This document shows positions 1 to 12,076 of a stretch of DNA of 64,000 bases, in pieces; the first letter of the stretch is position 1, and each line of letters starts with the position of its first letter. Position numbers and translations under genes: made by a program. The notes beneath the pieces were generated by a model. That model did no database searches, had not been told where the DNA came from, and saw only the letters and a program-made list of their open reading frames with translations. Origin of the DNA: Candidatus Kryptonium thompsonii (GTDB taxonomy: Bacteria; Bacteroidota; Ignavibacteria; Kryptoniales; Kryptoniaceae); assembly GCA_001442925.1 (NCBI GenBank), contig LDXX01000003.1, positions 1 through 64,000 of the forward strand. Direction: 5' to 3'.

Positions 1-1
1 T

Positions 2-247
2 AGAGATTTGAACATTTTAAATGAATTAAAGTTTGCGCGTGAATTTTACGAAAATGTAAGTGATGAGGAATTGTTGAAAATTGCAACTTTAAACGGAGCT
101 AAAGCCCTTGGCTTTGATAATATCTGTGGCAGCATTGAAAGAGGAAAAGATTCTGATCTGATTTATTTTATCATTCCAAGTGATTTAAAGAAAAGCGAAA
201 TTTATAAATTTATTTTCCGCTCGAATATGTGCAGTAGACTGAGGTAG
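2..247 (+). CDS. Amidohydrolase family protein, C-terminal fragment (5' end outside window)
   Basis: The reading frame is open from the first bases of the window, so this is the tail of a longer gene and not an 80-residue protein. The end contains ATLNGAKALGF followed by GSIERGKDSDLI. This is the usual C-terminal signature of metal-dependent amidohydrolases of the cytosine deaminase / S-adenosylhomocysteine deaminase / imidazolonepropionase type, where the chain returns to the small beta-sandwich domain. The catalytic metal ligands lie upstream, so the substrate cannot be told. About 85 bp separate the stop from the next promoter. Confidence 0.75.
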   Translation, partial: RDLNILNELKFAREFYENVSDEELLKIATLNGAKALGFDNICGSIERGKDSDLIYFIIPSDLKKSEIYKFIFRSNMCSRLR

Positions 248-332
248 GATTTTTCCAAATTAGTTTCTTTGCAAGTAAAGAAAATGGGCAAGAAAGGAAA
301 TTAACAACTAAAGTAGAATTTGCTTTTAATAT

Positions 333-364
333 CTTGACAGGAAATCATGATTTTTTTAAATTTT
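333..364 (+). promoter_or_regulatory. Predicted promoter of the heme-sensor kinase gene
   Basis: CTTG at 333-336 (within TTGACA, 334-339) is followed after exactly 20 bases by TAAATTTT at 357-364. As a sigma-70 site this reads TTGACA-N17-TAAATT. Transcription would start near 370, which places the in-frame TTG at 363 upstream of the transcript and leaves a leader of about 75 nt consisting mostly of the AG tract. Confidence 0.6.
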
Positions 365-388
365 GAAAAATTTAAAAACTGCAGGACT

Positions 389-3746
<3,358 letters not shown>

Positions 3747-3915
3747 GTTGAATTTTAAGATTTTTGTTATTACATTTTCAGTAGAAGCACTTGGTAAGAA
3801 AAATTTTTGATGAAGCTATGTGTTTGAACATTTGGTATAATTGTTTGGGGTTCGTGGGGCGATCAATTTTTAACAAGAAGCACATACATAAACAAATTAA
3901 AGGGAGGGGTTAATT

Positions 3916-5067
3916 ATGTCACAGGCACCAACAACACAACCAACCTATGTAAAGGGTCTGGAAAATGTAATAGCAAACCAGACTCGACTTTGTTTCATTG
4001 ATGGTAAAAGAAGTAAACTTTTGTATCTTGGTTATGATATTGCAGATCTTGCTGAGCATTCTAACTTTGAGGAGGTTGCATTTCTTTTGTGGAATTATCG
4101 CCTCCCAAAGAAGAGTGAGTATGATGAATTTGTAAAGGCGATTCGTGCTGAGTATGAGATTCCCGATCAGCTTGTTACAGTTATGAAGCTTATGCCTAAG
4201 GATTCTGACCCTATGGATGTTTTGAGGACTTCGGTATCATTTCTTGGTTTATTCGACCCTGAGAGGAATGATAATTCACTTGAGGCGAATAGGAGGAAAG
4301 CTCTTCGTCTTACGGCGAAGTTTCCGACGATAGTTGCAGCTTGGGAACAGATAAGGAATGGCAAAGAACCTGTAAAGCCGAATAAAGAATTTAACATTGC
4401 GACCAATTTCCTTTACATGTTGAAGGGTGAAAAGCCGGATGAACTTTATGCAAAGATTATGGATGTTGCTTTGATTTTGCACGCGGAACATGAGATGAAC
4501 GCATCGACATTTTCAGCGAGGGTGACGATTTCAACATTGACTGATATGTATTCGGCGGTTACATCTGCGATTGGGACATTGAAGGGACCTTTGCATGGTG
4601 GAGCGAACAGAGAAGTTATGAAGTATTTGCTTGAGATCGGTGATCTTTCGAAGGTTGATGATTTTGTGCAGAAAGCGATTGCAGAGAAGAAAAAACTTGA
4701 GGGATTTGGACACAGAGTTTATAAGTCAATGGATCCAAGGGCTTTGATATTGAAGAAATATTCGAAGATGCTTGGTGAAAAGCTTGGTAATACCAAGTGG
4801 TATGAGATGTCCGCAAGGATTGAAGAGCTTTGGGTAAAGGAATTTGGTGAGAAAGGTGTATGGCCCAATGTTGATTTCTACTCAGCATCGGTTTATTACT
4901 ATATGGGAATTCCGCTTGATCTTTATACCCCGATTTTCGCGGTGAGTCGTATCACTGGGTGGACCGCACATATACTTGAACAGCTCGCGGATAACAGGAT
5001 TTACAGACCAAGGGCTGAGTATGTTGGACCGATGGATCAGACCTATGTTCCAATTGATCAACGTTAA
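3916..5067 (+). CDS. gltA: Citrate synthase
   Basis: Condenses oxaloacetate and acetyl-CoA to citrate at the entry of the TCA cycle. The 383 residues match the short bacterial citrate synthase class. Visible active-site segments are LHGGANREVM with a catalytic His and GFGHRVYKSMDPRA carrying the second catalytic His and Arg, with a conserved Asp later in NVDFYSASVYY. A strong Shine-Dalgarno (GGGAGGGG) precedes the ATG. The gene stands alone: about 170 bp of upstream noncoding DNA holds a TATAAT at 3836 without a convincing -35 box, and a terminator follows. Together with korAB (27083-29999) it suggests a ferredoxin-linked TCA cycle. Confidence 0.96.
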   Translation: MSQAPTTQPTYVKGLENVIANQTRLCFIDGKRSKLLYLGYDIADLAEHSNFEEVAFLLWNYRLPKKSEYDEFVKAIRAEYEIPDQLVTVMKLMPKDSDPMDVLRTSVSFLGLFDPERNDNSLEANRRKALRLTAKFPTIVAAWEQIRNGKEPVKPNKEFNIATNFLYMLKGEKPDELYAKIMDVALILHAEHEMNASTFSARVTISTLTDMYSAVTSAIGTLKGPLHGGANREVMKYLLEIGDLSKVDDFVQKAIAEKKKLEGFGHRVYKSMDPRALILKKYSKMLGEKLGNTKWYEMSARIEELWVKEFGEKGVWPNVDFYSASVYYYMGIPLDLYTPIFAVSRITGWTAHILEQLADNRIYRPRAEYVGPMDQTYVPIDQR

Positions 5068-5076
5068 GCAAAGCGA

Positions 5077-5104
5077 GGGCGGGATAAAAATCCCGCCCTT
5101 TTTA
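5077..5104 (+). terminator. Intrinsic terminator after gltA
   Basis: A perfect 8-bp GC-rich stem, GGGCGGGA (5077-5084) with TCCCGCCC (5091-5098), and a 6-nt loop are followed by a run of T on the plus strand. It sits between the convergent gltA and dacB genes. The T-run favours termination of gltA transcripts. Confidence 0.92.
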
Positions 5105-6637
5105 TTTTCTTGAAAACTCCGCCAACCTTTGACATACAATATCTTGAATCATATTTGCAACTGCCGTTGGGATAAGATAATTATTCGTGATCATCGAAAA
5201 TGCGAGCATCTCTCCATCTTTCGTTTTAACATAGCCTGATAAGGCTCTTGCATATTGAACATAGCCAGTTTTTGCCCGCACATTCCCCTGTGCTCTTGTC
5301 TTTCTCATTCGTGTTTCAAGCGTCCCATCAACTCCGGCGATCGGCAATGAATCATAAAAATATGAAAAATATTCGTGTTTAAACATGTAGTTTAGAAGGG
5401 TTATAACCTGGAAAGGTGTGACAAGATTTAAACGCGATAGGCCGGAACCGTCATAAATGGAAATTAAATCTGGTGATATTCCAATTTGTGCGAGGGTATT
5501 TTTAACAACTTCAACTGATTTTTCAGTGGAACCTTCCCCGCCAAAAATTTTACCAAGAGTTCTAAAAACTTGTTCAGCGTAGAAATTTTGACTTCGTTTA
5601 TTTATAACTTTTATGATCTCGCTCAGTGGAGGTGACTCGTAAGAGGCAAGAACTTTCATTTTTTCATAATCTGGTTTAAAAAATGTTTCATCAATGTCAA
5701 CTGGCGAACCGGTGATTTTTATTCCTTTTGATTCGAGGACTTCTTTGAAAACGGTTGCGGTGTAAAGAGTTGGATTGTGGACGGTTATTGATTCTTTATA
5801 TGGCTTAGATTTTAAGCTTATTTTTCCGAAGACATTGATTATATTTGTGCCCGGTGCTCTAAAGAAGTCAATTTTAGTTGAGCTATCAGGATGGACAGTT
5901 ATTACTTGGTTTTTTATTTGAACATAGTTTGTGTTCGGGTTGATTTTGATTATAGCGGGATCGTTGATTCTCTTGCCGGGATAAATTTCAAAGTCAACGC
6001 AGTTATCGTTAAAAGAAAGGGCGCTGATGTGTGCAGAGTACCAATATGTTTCATCGTCCCATGCCCAACCAGTTCCCATATATTGGTCGTCAAAATAATT
6101 ATCGTCGCCAACTATATTGCCGTAAATTTCGGATATTCCAAGTTTGAGCAAACTATCAGCCCAGTCTTTGAAGGTTTTGGTGACATCGCCATTTGTGAAC
6201 CTACCTGAAATTGTTGGGTCACCACTTCCACGGATGAAAAGGTTGCCATATAATATTCCGCCTTTTATCTCGCCATCGGTATAAAGGTAAGTTTTATATT
6301 TGAAGTCAGGACCAAGTTTAAGTAAGGCAACGGCTGTAGTGAATAATTTCATGTTTGAGGCAGGGATGAAACTTTTATGTTCATTTAGCCGGTAGATATA
6401 TTCGCCAGTTTCTAGTGATTGAACTATGACTCCCCAGTGGGCATTTGAAAAAGACGGGTCTTTAAAAATTTCGTTAAGTTCGTTTCTTAATTGATTTAGT
6501 GCGGTATCTTCATAATAGATGATTTCGTTGTCGGTAATTTTGCTCTCAGTTTCCGGTTTCGATTCAACTACTTTTTGAGCGGACGCACAGGAATAGAAAT
6601 AAACAAGAATAGAGAAAAGAAGTAGCTTTTTGATCAT
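5102..6637 (-). CDS. dacB: D-alanyl-D-alanine carboxypeptidase/endopeptidase (PBP4, class C)
   Basis: Periplasmic peptidoglycan hydrolase that trims or cleaves peptide cross-links. The 511 residues begin with a signal peptide; a cysteine at 17 (FYSC) could be a lipidation site, but the lipobox is imperfect. The three penicillin-binding motifs are present: SxxK as SNMK (S94, K97) in IPASNMKLFT, SxN as SQN in KRSQNFYAE, and KTG in RAKTGYVQYA. The long insert between SxxK and SxN is typical of PBP4. It is the last gene of the pcrA-to-dacB run, 19 bp after rluB. Confidence 0.92.
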   Translation of the reverse strand: MIKKLLLFSILVYFYSCASAQKVVESKPETESKITDNEIIYYEDTALNQLRNELNEIFKDPSFSNAHWGVIVQSLETGEYIYRLNEHKSFIPASNMKLFTTAVALLKLGPDFKYKTYLYTDGEIKGGILYGNLFIRGSGDPTISGRFTNGDVTKTFKDWADSLLKLGISEIYGNIVGDDNYFDDQYMGTGWAWDDETYWYSAHISALSFNDNCVDFEIYPGKRINDPAIIKINPNTNYVQIKNQVITVHPDSSTKIDFFRAPGTNIINVFGKISLKSKPYKESITVHNPTLYTATVFKEVLESKGIKITGSPVDIDETFFKPDYEKMKVLASYESPPLSEIIKVINKRSQNFYAEQVFRTLGKIFGGEGSTEKSVEVVKNTLAQIGISPDLISIYDGSGLSRLNLVTPFQVITLLNYMFKHEYFSYFYDSLPIAGVDGTLETRMRKTRAQGNVRAKTGYVQYARALSGYVKTKDGEMLAFSMITNNYLIPTAVANMIQDIVCQRLAEFSRK

Positions 6638-6656
6638 AGAGTTTCAAGTTTTTTGT

Positions 6657-7418
6657 TTATTCAAGCCCAACCAATTTTTTTAACTTTTTTATCTCTTTTT
6701 CTGTGAGATATCTCCACTCTCCCCTTTTCATTCCACTGACGGTTATACCGCCAAAACTTACCCTGTGTAATTTTCTAACTTTGTATCCAAGGCGTTCAAA
6801 CATTCTTCTTATCTGTCTGTATCTGCCTTCGTGAATTGTTATGCCAAGTTCTTTTTTATCACTATCTGGGAGTATATAGATATCGCAAGCTTCTGTTTTT
6901 CTTCCGTCAAGCATTATGCCACGTTTCAATTTCTCAATATCTTCTGGTTTTATCGGTTTATCTATTTCGACTTTATATGCTTTCTCAACTTTATATTTTG
7001 GATGCATAAGGCGATAGGCAAGTTCTCCATCATTTGTAAGCAAGAGAACACCAGTTGTATTTCTGTCGAGGCGTCCAACTGGGAAAATTCTTTGCTTGAC
7101 CTTCACCAAATCAAGGACAGTTCTTCTACCTTTTTCATCCTTTACTGTTGTAATGCAGTCTTTCGGTTTGTTTAGAACGATGTAAACTAATTTTTCTTCA
7201 GGTTTTACTGGTTTTCCATCGACTGTAACTATATCTTTTTGTGGGTTTATCTTTACACCGAGTTGAGTTATAACCTTGCCATTTACCTCAACCCTTCCCT
7301 GTTGGATTAGCTCATCTGCTTTTCGCCTTGATGCGACGCCACACATCGCAAGGTACTTGTTTAGGCGTATAAGTTCATCACCCTTTTCTTCAGTTTTCTT
7401 CTGAATTTTCTCCTTCAT
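6657..7418 (-). CDS. rluB: Ribosomal large subunit pseudouridine synthase B family
   Basis: Isomerises a uridine in 23S rRNA helix 89/90 if it is a true RluB; the RsuA/RluB/RluE/RluF family is certain, the exact target is inferred. An N-terminal S4 RNA-binding domain (RLNKYLAMCGVASRRKAD) precedes the catalytic domain, which contains the active-site Asp in GRLDRNTTGVLLLTNDG. The C-terminal part has EGRYRQIRRMFE, typical of the family. It overlaps scpB by 29 bp, an arrangement seen in many bacteria (scpA-scpB-rluB), which points to translational coupling. Confidence 0.93.
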   Translation of the reverse strand: MKEKIQKKTEEKGDELIRLNKYLAMCGVASRRKADELIQQGRVEVNGKVITQLGVKINPQKDIVTVDGKPVKPEEKLVYIVLNKPKDCITTVKDEKGRRTVLDLVKVKQRIFPVGRLDRNTTGVLLLTNDGELAYRLMHPKYKVEKAYKVEIDKPIKPEDIEKLKRGIMLDGRKTEACDIYILPDSDKKELGITIHEGRYRQIRRMFERLGYKVRKLHRVSFGGITVSGMKRGEWRYLTEKEIKKLKKLVGLE

Positions 7419-8028
7419 CGTCCATCACCTCATTTCTCAAGTTAAGTTGGTCTTCGTAGTTTTCTTCCTTCATAATTTCATCAATTTCTGGTGGTTTTGG
7501 TAATTCGGATAAGCTTTTCAAGCCGAAATATTTGAGAAACTCTTTCGTTGTTCCGTATAGAAGTGGTCTTCCAATTGTTTCAGCCCTTCCGACGATTGTT
7601 ATCAATTTTTTTTCAAGGAGCGTTTTAATTATATGGTCAACATTTACACCACGAATTGACTCGATTTCAGGTTTGCTTATGGGTTGTTTGTAAGCAATTA
7701 TCGCAAGTGTTTCAAGGGCTGGTTGTGAGAGTTTTCTTTTATTTTTTTCTTTAAAAAGTCTTCCAACCCATTTTGCAAATTCTGGAAGCGTTGCGAATTG
7801 ATAACCTTCAGCTATTTCTATGATTCTAAAAGCGGAACCTTGCTCGGCATATCTTTGATTTAATTCGGCAATTATATTCTTTATATCGTCTTCGCTTATC
7901 TTTCCTGTTTCGCCATTTGATGAGAATTTTTTAGCTGGTTCATTTATAATGTCTTTGATTTGCTTTGGGCTTAATGGGGTATCTGATGCGAAAATTATAG
8001 CTTCAACAATTGATTTTAAATTCTCCAT
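7390..8028 (-). CDS. scpB: Segregation and condensation protein B
   Basis: Subunit of the SMC-ScpAB condensin that compacts and segregates chromosomes. The 212 residues form two winged-helix units. The family core is visible in LSQPALETLAIIAYKQPISK followed by EIESIRGVNVDHIIKTLLEK and GRPLLYGTTKEFLKYFGL. The C-terminal tail is acidic and low-complexity. It lies 21 bp after scpA and overlaps rluB. No smc gene is in the window. Confidence 0.95.
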   Translation of the reverse strand: MENLKSIVEAIIFASDTPLSPKQIKDIINEPAKKFSSNGETGKISEDDIKNIIAELNQRYAEQGSAFRIIEIAEGYQFATLPEFAKWVGRLFKEKNKRKLSQPALETLAIIAYKQPISKPEIESIRGVNVDHIIKTLLEKKLITIVGRAETIGRPLLYGTTKEFLKYFGLKSLSELPKPPEIDEIMKEENYEDQLNLRNEVMDDEGENSEEN

Positions 8029-8049
8029 TAACGATGGTTGAGATTTGTT

Positions 8050-8805
8050 TTAAATTGCGTTTGCATAGCTTTCCTGAGTATCTAAAGCCCTCTCTATGAA
8101 AATCTCCCCAAATGTTTCATTCTGTGAGATTTTAATTTTTTTAAGCTTTGCAAGCTCAAGAATTGCAAGAAAAGCGACGATGATTTTTAATTTTTCAGCG
8201 TAATCTCTTAAAATCTCGTTGAATGAGAAGCTATCTTTAAACTTCAACCTGTTAAGTATATTCTCCATTTCATCTTCAACTCTATAATTCTGGATCTCAA
8301 TTTCCTGAAATTCTTTTTCTTTTGAACTTTCAAATGCTTTTTTAAATGCTGAAATTAGATCAAACAATGAGACATCTTTTAAAGACCCATATATTTCCTC
8401 TTCATCGTAGTAATCCCTCGCATCGTGTTTAAAGTATTGACGATAGTAAATTTTTCCTGCTTCATCTTCCATTTTTGAGAAGTCGTTGGCGAGTTCTTTA
8501 AATTTTTTGTATTCAAGCAATCGTTTTACCAATTCAGTCCTCGGGTCTTCCTCTTCTTCGTCAGTATCGGTTTCGGGCTTTGGGAGCAGCATTTTTGCTT
8601 TTATTTGCATAAGTGTTGATGCCATAACGATGAATTCGCTTGCGATTTCAAGGTCGAGCATTTGCATAAAGTGGATATATTCAAGGAAATCTTTGGTGAT
8701 TTTTGAGATTGGAATGTCGTATATGTTAAGTTCATCTCTTTTGACAAAGAAGAGAAGAAGATCGAGCGGACCTTCGAAATATGGGAGTTTAACTTTGTAT
8801 TTCAT
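8050..8805 (-). CDS. scpA: Segregation and condensation protein A (kleisin)
   Basis: Kleisin that bridges the SMC heads and binds ScpB. The N-terminus YFEGPLDLLLFFVKRDELNI is the family signature. The middle is acidic and the C-terminal winged helix contains FLAILELAKLKKIKISQNE. The 251 residues are normal for the family. It lies between trpS and scpB in a tight minus-strand operon. Confidence 0.95.
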   Translation of the reverse strand: MKYKVKLPYFEGPLDLLLFFVKRDELNIYDIPISKITKDFLEYIHFMQMLDLEIASEFIVMASTLMQIKAKMLLPKPETDTDEEEEDPRTELVKRLLEYKKFKELANDFSKMEDEAGKIYYRQYFKHDARDYYDEEEIYGSLKDVSLFDLISAFKKAFESSKEKEFQEIEIQNYRVEDEMENILNRLKFKDSFSFNEILRDYAEKLKIIVAFLAILELAKLKKIKISQNETFGEIFIERALDTQESYANAI

Positions 8806-8824
8806 TTTTGAAGTAAATTAGTTT

Positions 8825-9802
8825 TCAACCGAGTTTCATAGCCTCGTGGACATCATGCATTGTTTTGCGCGCAACTTCGCGTGCTTTTTCTTCACCTGCT
8901 AATAAGATTTCTTTAACTTCTTTTACATTTGACTCAAAGTATGCTCTTTTTTCGTGTATTGGTTTTAAAAATTCGATTATTTTTTCCGAAACCTTCGCTT
9001 TGCATTCAACGCATCCGAGTTGACCTGACTCGCATCCCTTTCGTATTTCCGGGACTTCTTCGGGATTAAATTTTTTGTGATATGTAAAGACAAGGCAAAT
9101 GTCGGGTCTTCCGGGGTCACCTTTGTAAATTTTTTGTGGATCCGTAAATGCTTTTTTCATTTTCTTCTTTATTTCTTCAGGTGGATCGGAGATTAAAATT
9201 GTGTTGCCGAGTGATTTGCTCATTCTTTTCCCATCAAGACCGGGTAACCTTGCAAATTCCGTCAAAAGTGGCTCCGGTTCAGGGAAAACGGGGGCATAAG
9301 TTTGATTAAATCGCCTTGCTATATCGCGGGTTATTTCAAGATGTGGTAATTGATCCTCACCTACAGGGACAAGTTCTCCTTTGTAGAGCAAAATATCAGC
9401 GGCTTGTAGAACGGGGTATCCAAGGTGACCATAAGATATGTTATCAAGTTGAAGATCCCGGACTTGCTCTTTCAATGTTGGATTTCTTTCAAGTCTTGAT
9501 ACAGTGATAAGCATTGAAAAGATCAGGTGCAATTCTGCGTGTTCTTTAATTTGTGATTGCCTGAAGACGGGACTTAAATTGGGGTCAACGCCTGAAGCAA
9601 GCCAATCGATCAACATTTCTATTGAATTTTGATAAATTTCTGATGTATCTAAATTTGTAGTTAATGCGTGGTAATCCGCTATGAGAAAAAAGCAGTTATG
9701 TTCTTTTTGAAGGTTGACCCAATTTTCAAGTACCCCGACAAGATGACCCAAGTGCAGTTTTCCAGTTGGTCTCATTCCGCTTAGGACAACTTTTCCGCTC
9801 AA
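8825..9802 (-). CDS. trpS: Tryptophanyl-tRNA synthetase, iron-sulfur type
   Basis: Charges tRNA-Trp. The 325-residue class I synthetase has the HIGH-type motif as HLGH (17-20, in GKLHLGHLVGV) and the KMSKS-type motif as RMSKS (193-197). Between the catalytic core and the C-terminal helices lie C236, C257, C264 and C267, spaced C-x20-C-x6-C-x2-C. This closely resembles the [4Fe-4S] motif known from the Thermotoga maritima enzyme (C-x22-C-x6-C-x2-C). The cluster itself is inferred from the cysteines. It lies 19 bp upstream of scpA. Confidence 0.95.
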   Translation of the reverse strand: MSGKVVLSGMRPTGKLHLGHLVGVLENWVNLQKEHNCFFLIADYHALTTNLDTSEIYQNSIEMLIDWLASGVDPNLSPVFRQSQIKEHAELHLIFSMLITVSRLERNPTLKEQVRDLQLDNISYGHLGYPVLQAADILLYKGELVPVGEDQLPHLEITRDIARRFNQTYAPVFPEPEPLLTEFARLPGLDGKRMSKSLGNTILISDPPEEIKKKMKKAFTDPQKIYKGDPGRPDICLVFTYHKKFNPEEVPEIRKGCESGQLGCVECKAKVSEKIIEFLKPIHEKRAYFESNVKEVKEILLAGEEKAREVARKTMHDVHEAMKLG

Positions 9803-9877
9803 TTTTGCATGGAGATTTTGTTTTAAAAAACTTTAAAAAATTTAGAAAAAAGTAATCAAAAATGAAATTATAAAGAT

Positions 9878-11866
9878 TCATTCCTCGTCTATGACCCAAT
9901 ATTCGACGAGATTATCCGGTAGGTTTGCGATGAATCTGGACGGTTTTGTTAAAACGAACCCCGTTCGGGAATCGTAAATTCCAACAGGATAACAGATGAA
10001 AAGGTGTTCCTTTGCTCTTGTGCAGGCAACATACATCAATCTTCTTTCTTCTTCCATTTCGTCGTCATTTTTTGCTGAATGTGAAGATGGGAAGATGCCA
10101 TCGAGAGCGTGAATTATAAAAACTGTGTTCCACTCAAGACCTTTTGCAGAGTGAATTGTTGAAAGGACGAGATATTCATCGTCAGTTCCGGGTGGAACTA
10201 TCTCCGAGACGCTTTCATTTGGGGGTTCAATCGCAAGATCCGTTAAAAATTCTTCAAGCGAATCATACCGTGATGCGATGGTTTCAAAAATTTCAAGATC
10301 TTTTCTTCTTTTCTCATAATCGTCGTATTTATCCCTCATTATCGGCTCGTAGTAGCTGAGTATTATTTCTGTTTTCTGTTGAACTGAAATATCATCTGGA
10401 TAAATTGTGTAAAGGAGTTTAAATAGCTTGGCGACGCTATCTGGGTAATCTTTAAATTTAAGCCAGTAATCCGGGTTTGTTTTGATGTTCAATTTTCCAG
10501 ATGTTATGTCTTCAATGATCCTTTGAGCTGTCCTTGGACCAACTCCATCTAACAGAAGTAGAATCCTATGCCATGAGATTATATCATTGGGATTTAAAAT
10601 TACGCGAAGGTGTGCTATGATATCTTTTATATGGGCTGTTTCAATGAACTTGAAACCGCCGAATTTAACAAATGGTATATTTGCCTTTGCAAGTTCAATT
10701 TCAAGGTCGAATGATAAGTAGCTTGCCCGGAAAAGCACGGCGATTTGATTTAAGGGTATCCCTTCTTCTCGCAGTTCAAGAACTTTTTGAACGACAAATT
10801 TTGATTGGTGATTTTCGCTTGGTGCAATTACGATTACAGGTAATTCTCCACCGGGCTTTTTGGTGTAAAGAACCTTTGTGTATTTTTCTCTTGCTCTATC
10901 GATTATTTCATTGGCAAGGTTTAAAATTGGCTGTGTGCTTCTATAGTTTTCTTCAAGTTTTATGATTTTTGTATCGGGAAAATCCTTTGGGAAATCCATT
11001 ATATTTCTAAAGTTTGCTCCCCTGAATGCATAAATGCTTTGTGAATCATCCCCAACAGCCATGACATTTCTATGTTCCATCCCTAAAAGACGGATTATGT
11101 CCGCTTGGAGTCTATTCGTGTCCTGATATTCATCCACCATTATGTACTTGTATTGATTTGCGAGTTTTTTTCTGACATCGTCAAATTCCTCAAGCAATCG
11201 TTTCAAGTTTAACAAAAGGTCGTCATAATCCATCAGGTTATGTTTTGCCTTGTATGAGTTGTATATTCGAAATAATTTGACGATGTCCTCAACTTGCTCG
11301 TAATAATGGGGGAATTCCTCAAGGACTATTTCTTCAATTGGAGTTTCCGTGTTTATCGTTTTGCTATAGATTTCATAAAGAGTTTGCTTTCGTGGGAATC
11401 TAACTTTTGCTTTGTCATACCCTTCTTGCGTCCGCAAGAGATTTATCACATCTTCAGCGTCTCCTTGGTCTAGTATGGTAAAGGAATTATCATATTTTAA
11501 AAGATGTGCATACTTTCTTAAAGTTAGATTTGCAAATGAATGGAAGGTTCCACCTGATACTCTATCGCACCTTGCATCGAGGAGAATTGATGCACGGCTT
11601 AGCATTTCCTGTGCAGCTTTTCGTGTGAAGGTAAGAAGTAAAATTGATTCTGGATTTACACCGATTTCGACAAGCCGAGCTACTCGGTAAGTGATTGTTC
11701 TTGTTTTTCCTGTCCCAGCTCCAGCGATTACAAGCACTGGACCTTCCAGCGTCATCACCGCTTCATATTGGGCTGGGTTAAGTTCATCAGCATATCTTAT
11801 TTTTGAAGATTTTACGCTCCGCTCTTCAAAAATCTCACGCTTTAGAGTGTATTTCTTCTTCTCCAT
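9878..11866 (-). CDS. UvrD/PcrA-type ATP-dependent DNA helicase
   Basis: Superfamily 1A 3'-5' helicase for repair and replication restart. Visible motifs: Q-motif region LNPAQYEAV, Walker A GAGTGKT, motif II VDEYQDTNRLQ, motif III VGDDSQSIYAFRGA, motif IV region LEENYRST, and motifs V/VI in TIHSAKGLEW and EERRLMYVACTRA. The 662 residues suit a PcrA/Rep-like protein without a nuclease domain. It is the first gene of the pcrA-trpS-scpA-scpB-rluB-dacB run and has its own divergent promoter. UvrD, PcrA and Rep cannot be told apart here. Confidence 0.94.
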   Translation of the reverse strand: MEKKKYTLKREIFEERSVKSSKIRYADELNPAQYEAVMTLEGPVLVIAGAGTGKTRTITYRVARLVEIGVNPESILLLTFTRKAAQEMLSRASILLDARCDRVSGGTFHSFANLTLRKYAHLLKYDNSFTILDQGDAEDVINLLRTQEGYDKAKVRFPRKQTLYEIYSKTINTETPIEEIVLEEFPHYYEQVEDIVKLFRIYNSYKAKHNLMDYDDLLLNLKRLLEEFDDVRKKLANQYKYIMVDEYQDTNRLQADIIRLLGMEHRNVMAVGDDSQSIYAFRGANFRNIMDFPKDFPDTKIIKLEENYRSTQPILNLANEIIDRAREKYTKVLYTKKPGGELPVIVIAPSENHQSKFVVQKVLELREEGIPLNQIAVLFRASYLSFDLEIELAKANIPFVKFGGFKFIETAHIKDIIAHLRVILNPNDIISWHRILLLLDGVGPRTAQRIIEDITSGKLNIKTNPDYWLKFKDYPDSVAKLFKLLYTIYPDDISVQQKTEIILSYYEPIMRDKYDDYEKRRKDLEIFETIASRYDSLEEFLTDLAIEPPNESVSEIVPPGTDDEYLVLSTIHSAKGLEWNTVFIIHALDGIFPSSHSAKNDDEMEEERRLMYVACTRAKEHLFICYPVGIYDSRTGFVLTKPSRFIANLPDNLVEYWVIDEE

Positions 11867-11893
11867 TTGCCTTTAGATTAGTGTTATTTTTCA

Positions 11894-11925
11894 TAAAATT
11901 AAACTTTTATTGGGCTAAATTCAAG
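11894..11925 (-). promoter_or_regulatory. Predicted promoter of the UvrD/PcrA-led operon
   Basis: On the minus strand CTTG (11925-11922) is followed after exactly 20 bases by TAATTTTA (11901-11894). The predicted start of transcription is about 20 nt before the ATG at 11866. It lies back to back with a plus-strand promoter. Confidence 0.5.
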
Positions 11926-11987
11926 TGTAAAGAGCTTTTGACGCTGAATATGTATAGCCTTTAGAAGCATTGTAATTAGCGCAAGCA

Positions 11988-12020
11988 CTTGATTATTTTA
12001 ACATCTTTTATTAAAATTTT
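11988..12020 (+). promoter_or_regulatory. Predicted promoter of the polyprenyl synthase-pts operon
   Basis: CTTG at 11988-11991 is followed after 20 bases by TAAAATTTT at 12012-12020. The leader to the GTG at 12077 would be about 50 nt. The surrounding 210-bp gap separates the divergent helicase and polyprenyl synthase genes and contains no other feature I can support. Confidence 0.45.
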
Positions 12021-12076
12021 AATGCAAAGCATTCTTTCGCAGGGCAAGAATTTTTAAAATCATAAAACAAATTAAA

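Noticed and set aside
3836-3841. TATAAT upstream of gltA as a full promoter
   Set aside because: No TTG lies at the expected distance upstream, so it is mentioned only under gltA.
5891-6208. Plus-strand open frame of about 105 codons inside dacB, and many similar antisense frames across the window
   Set aside because: They are shadows of well-supported genes on the opposite strand, with no family motifs and no ribosome-binding site.
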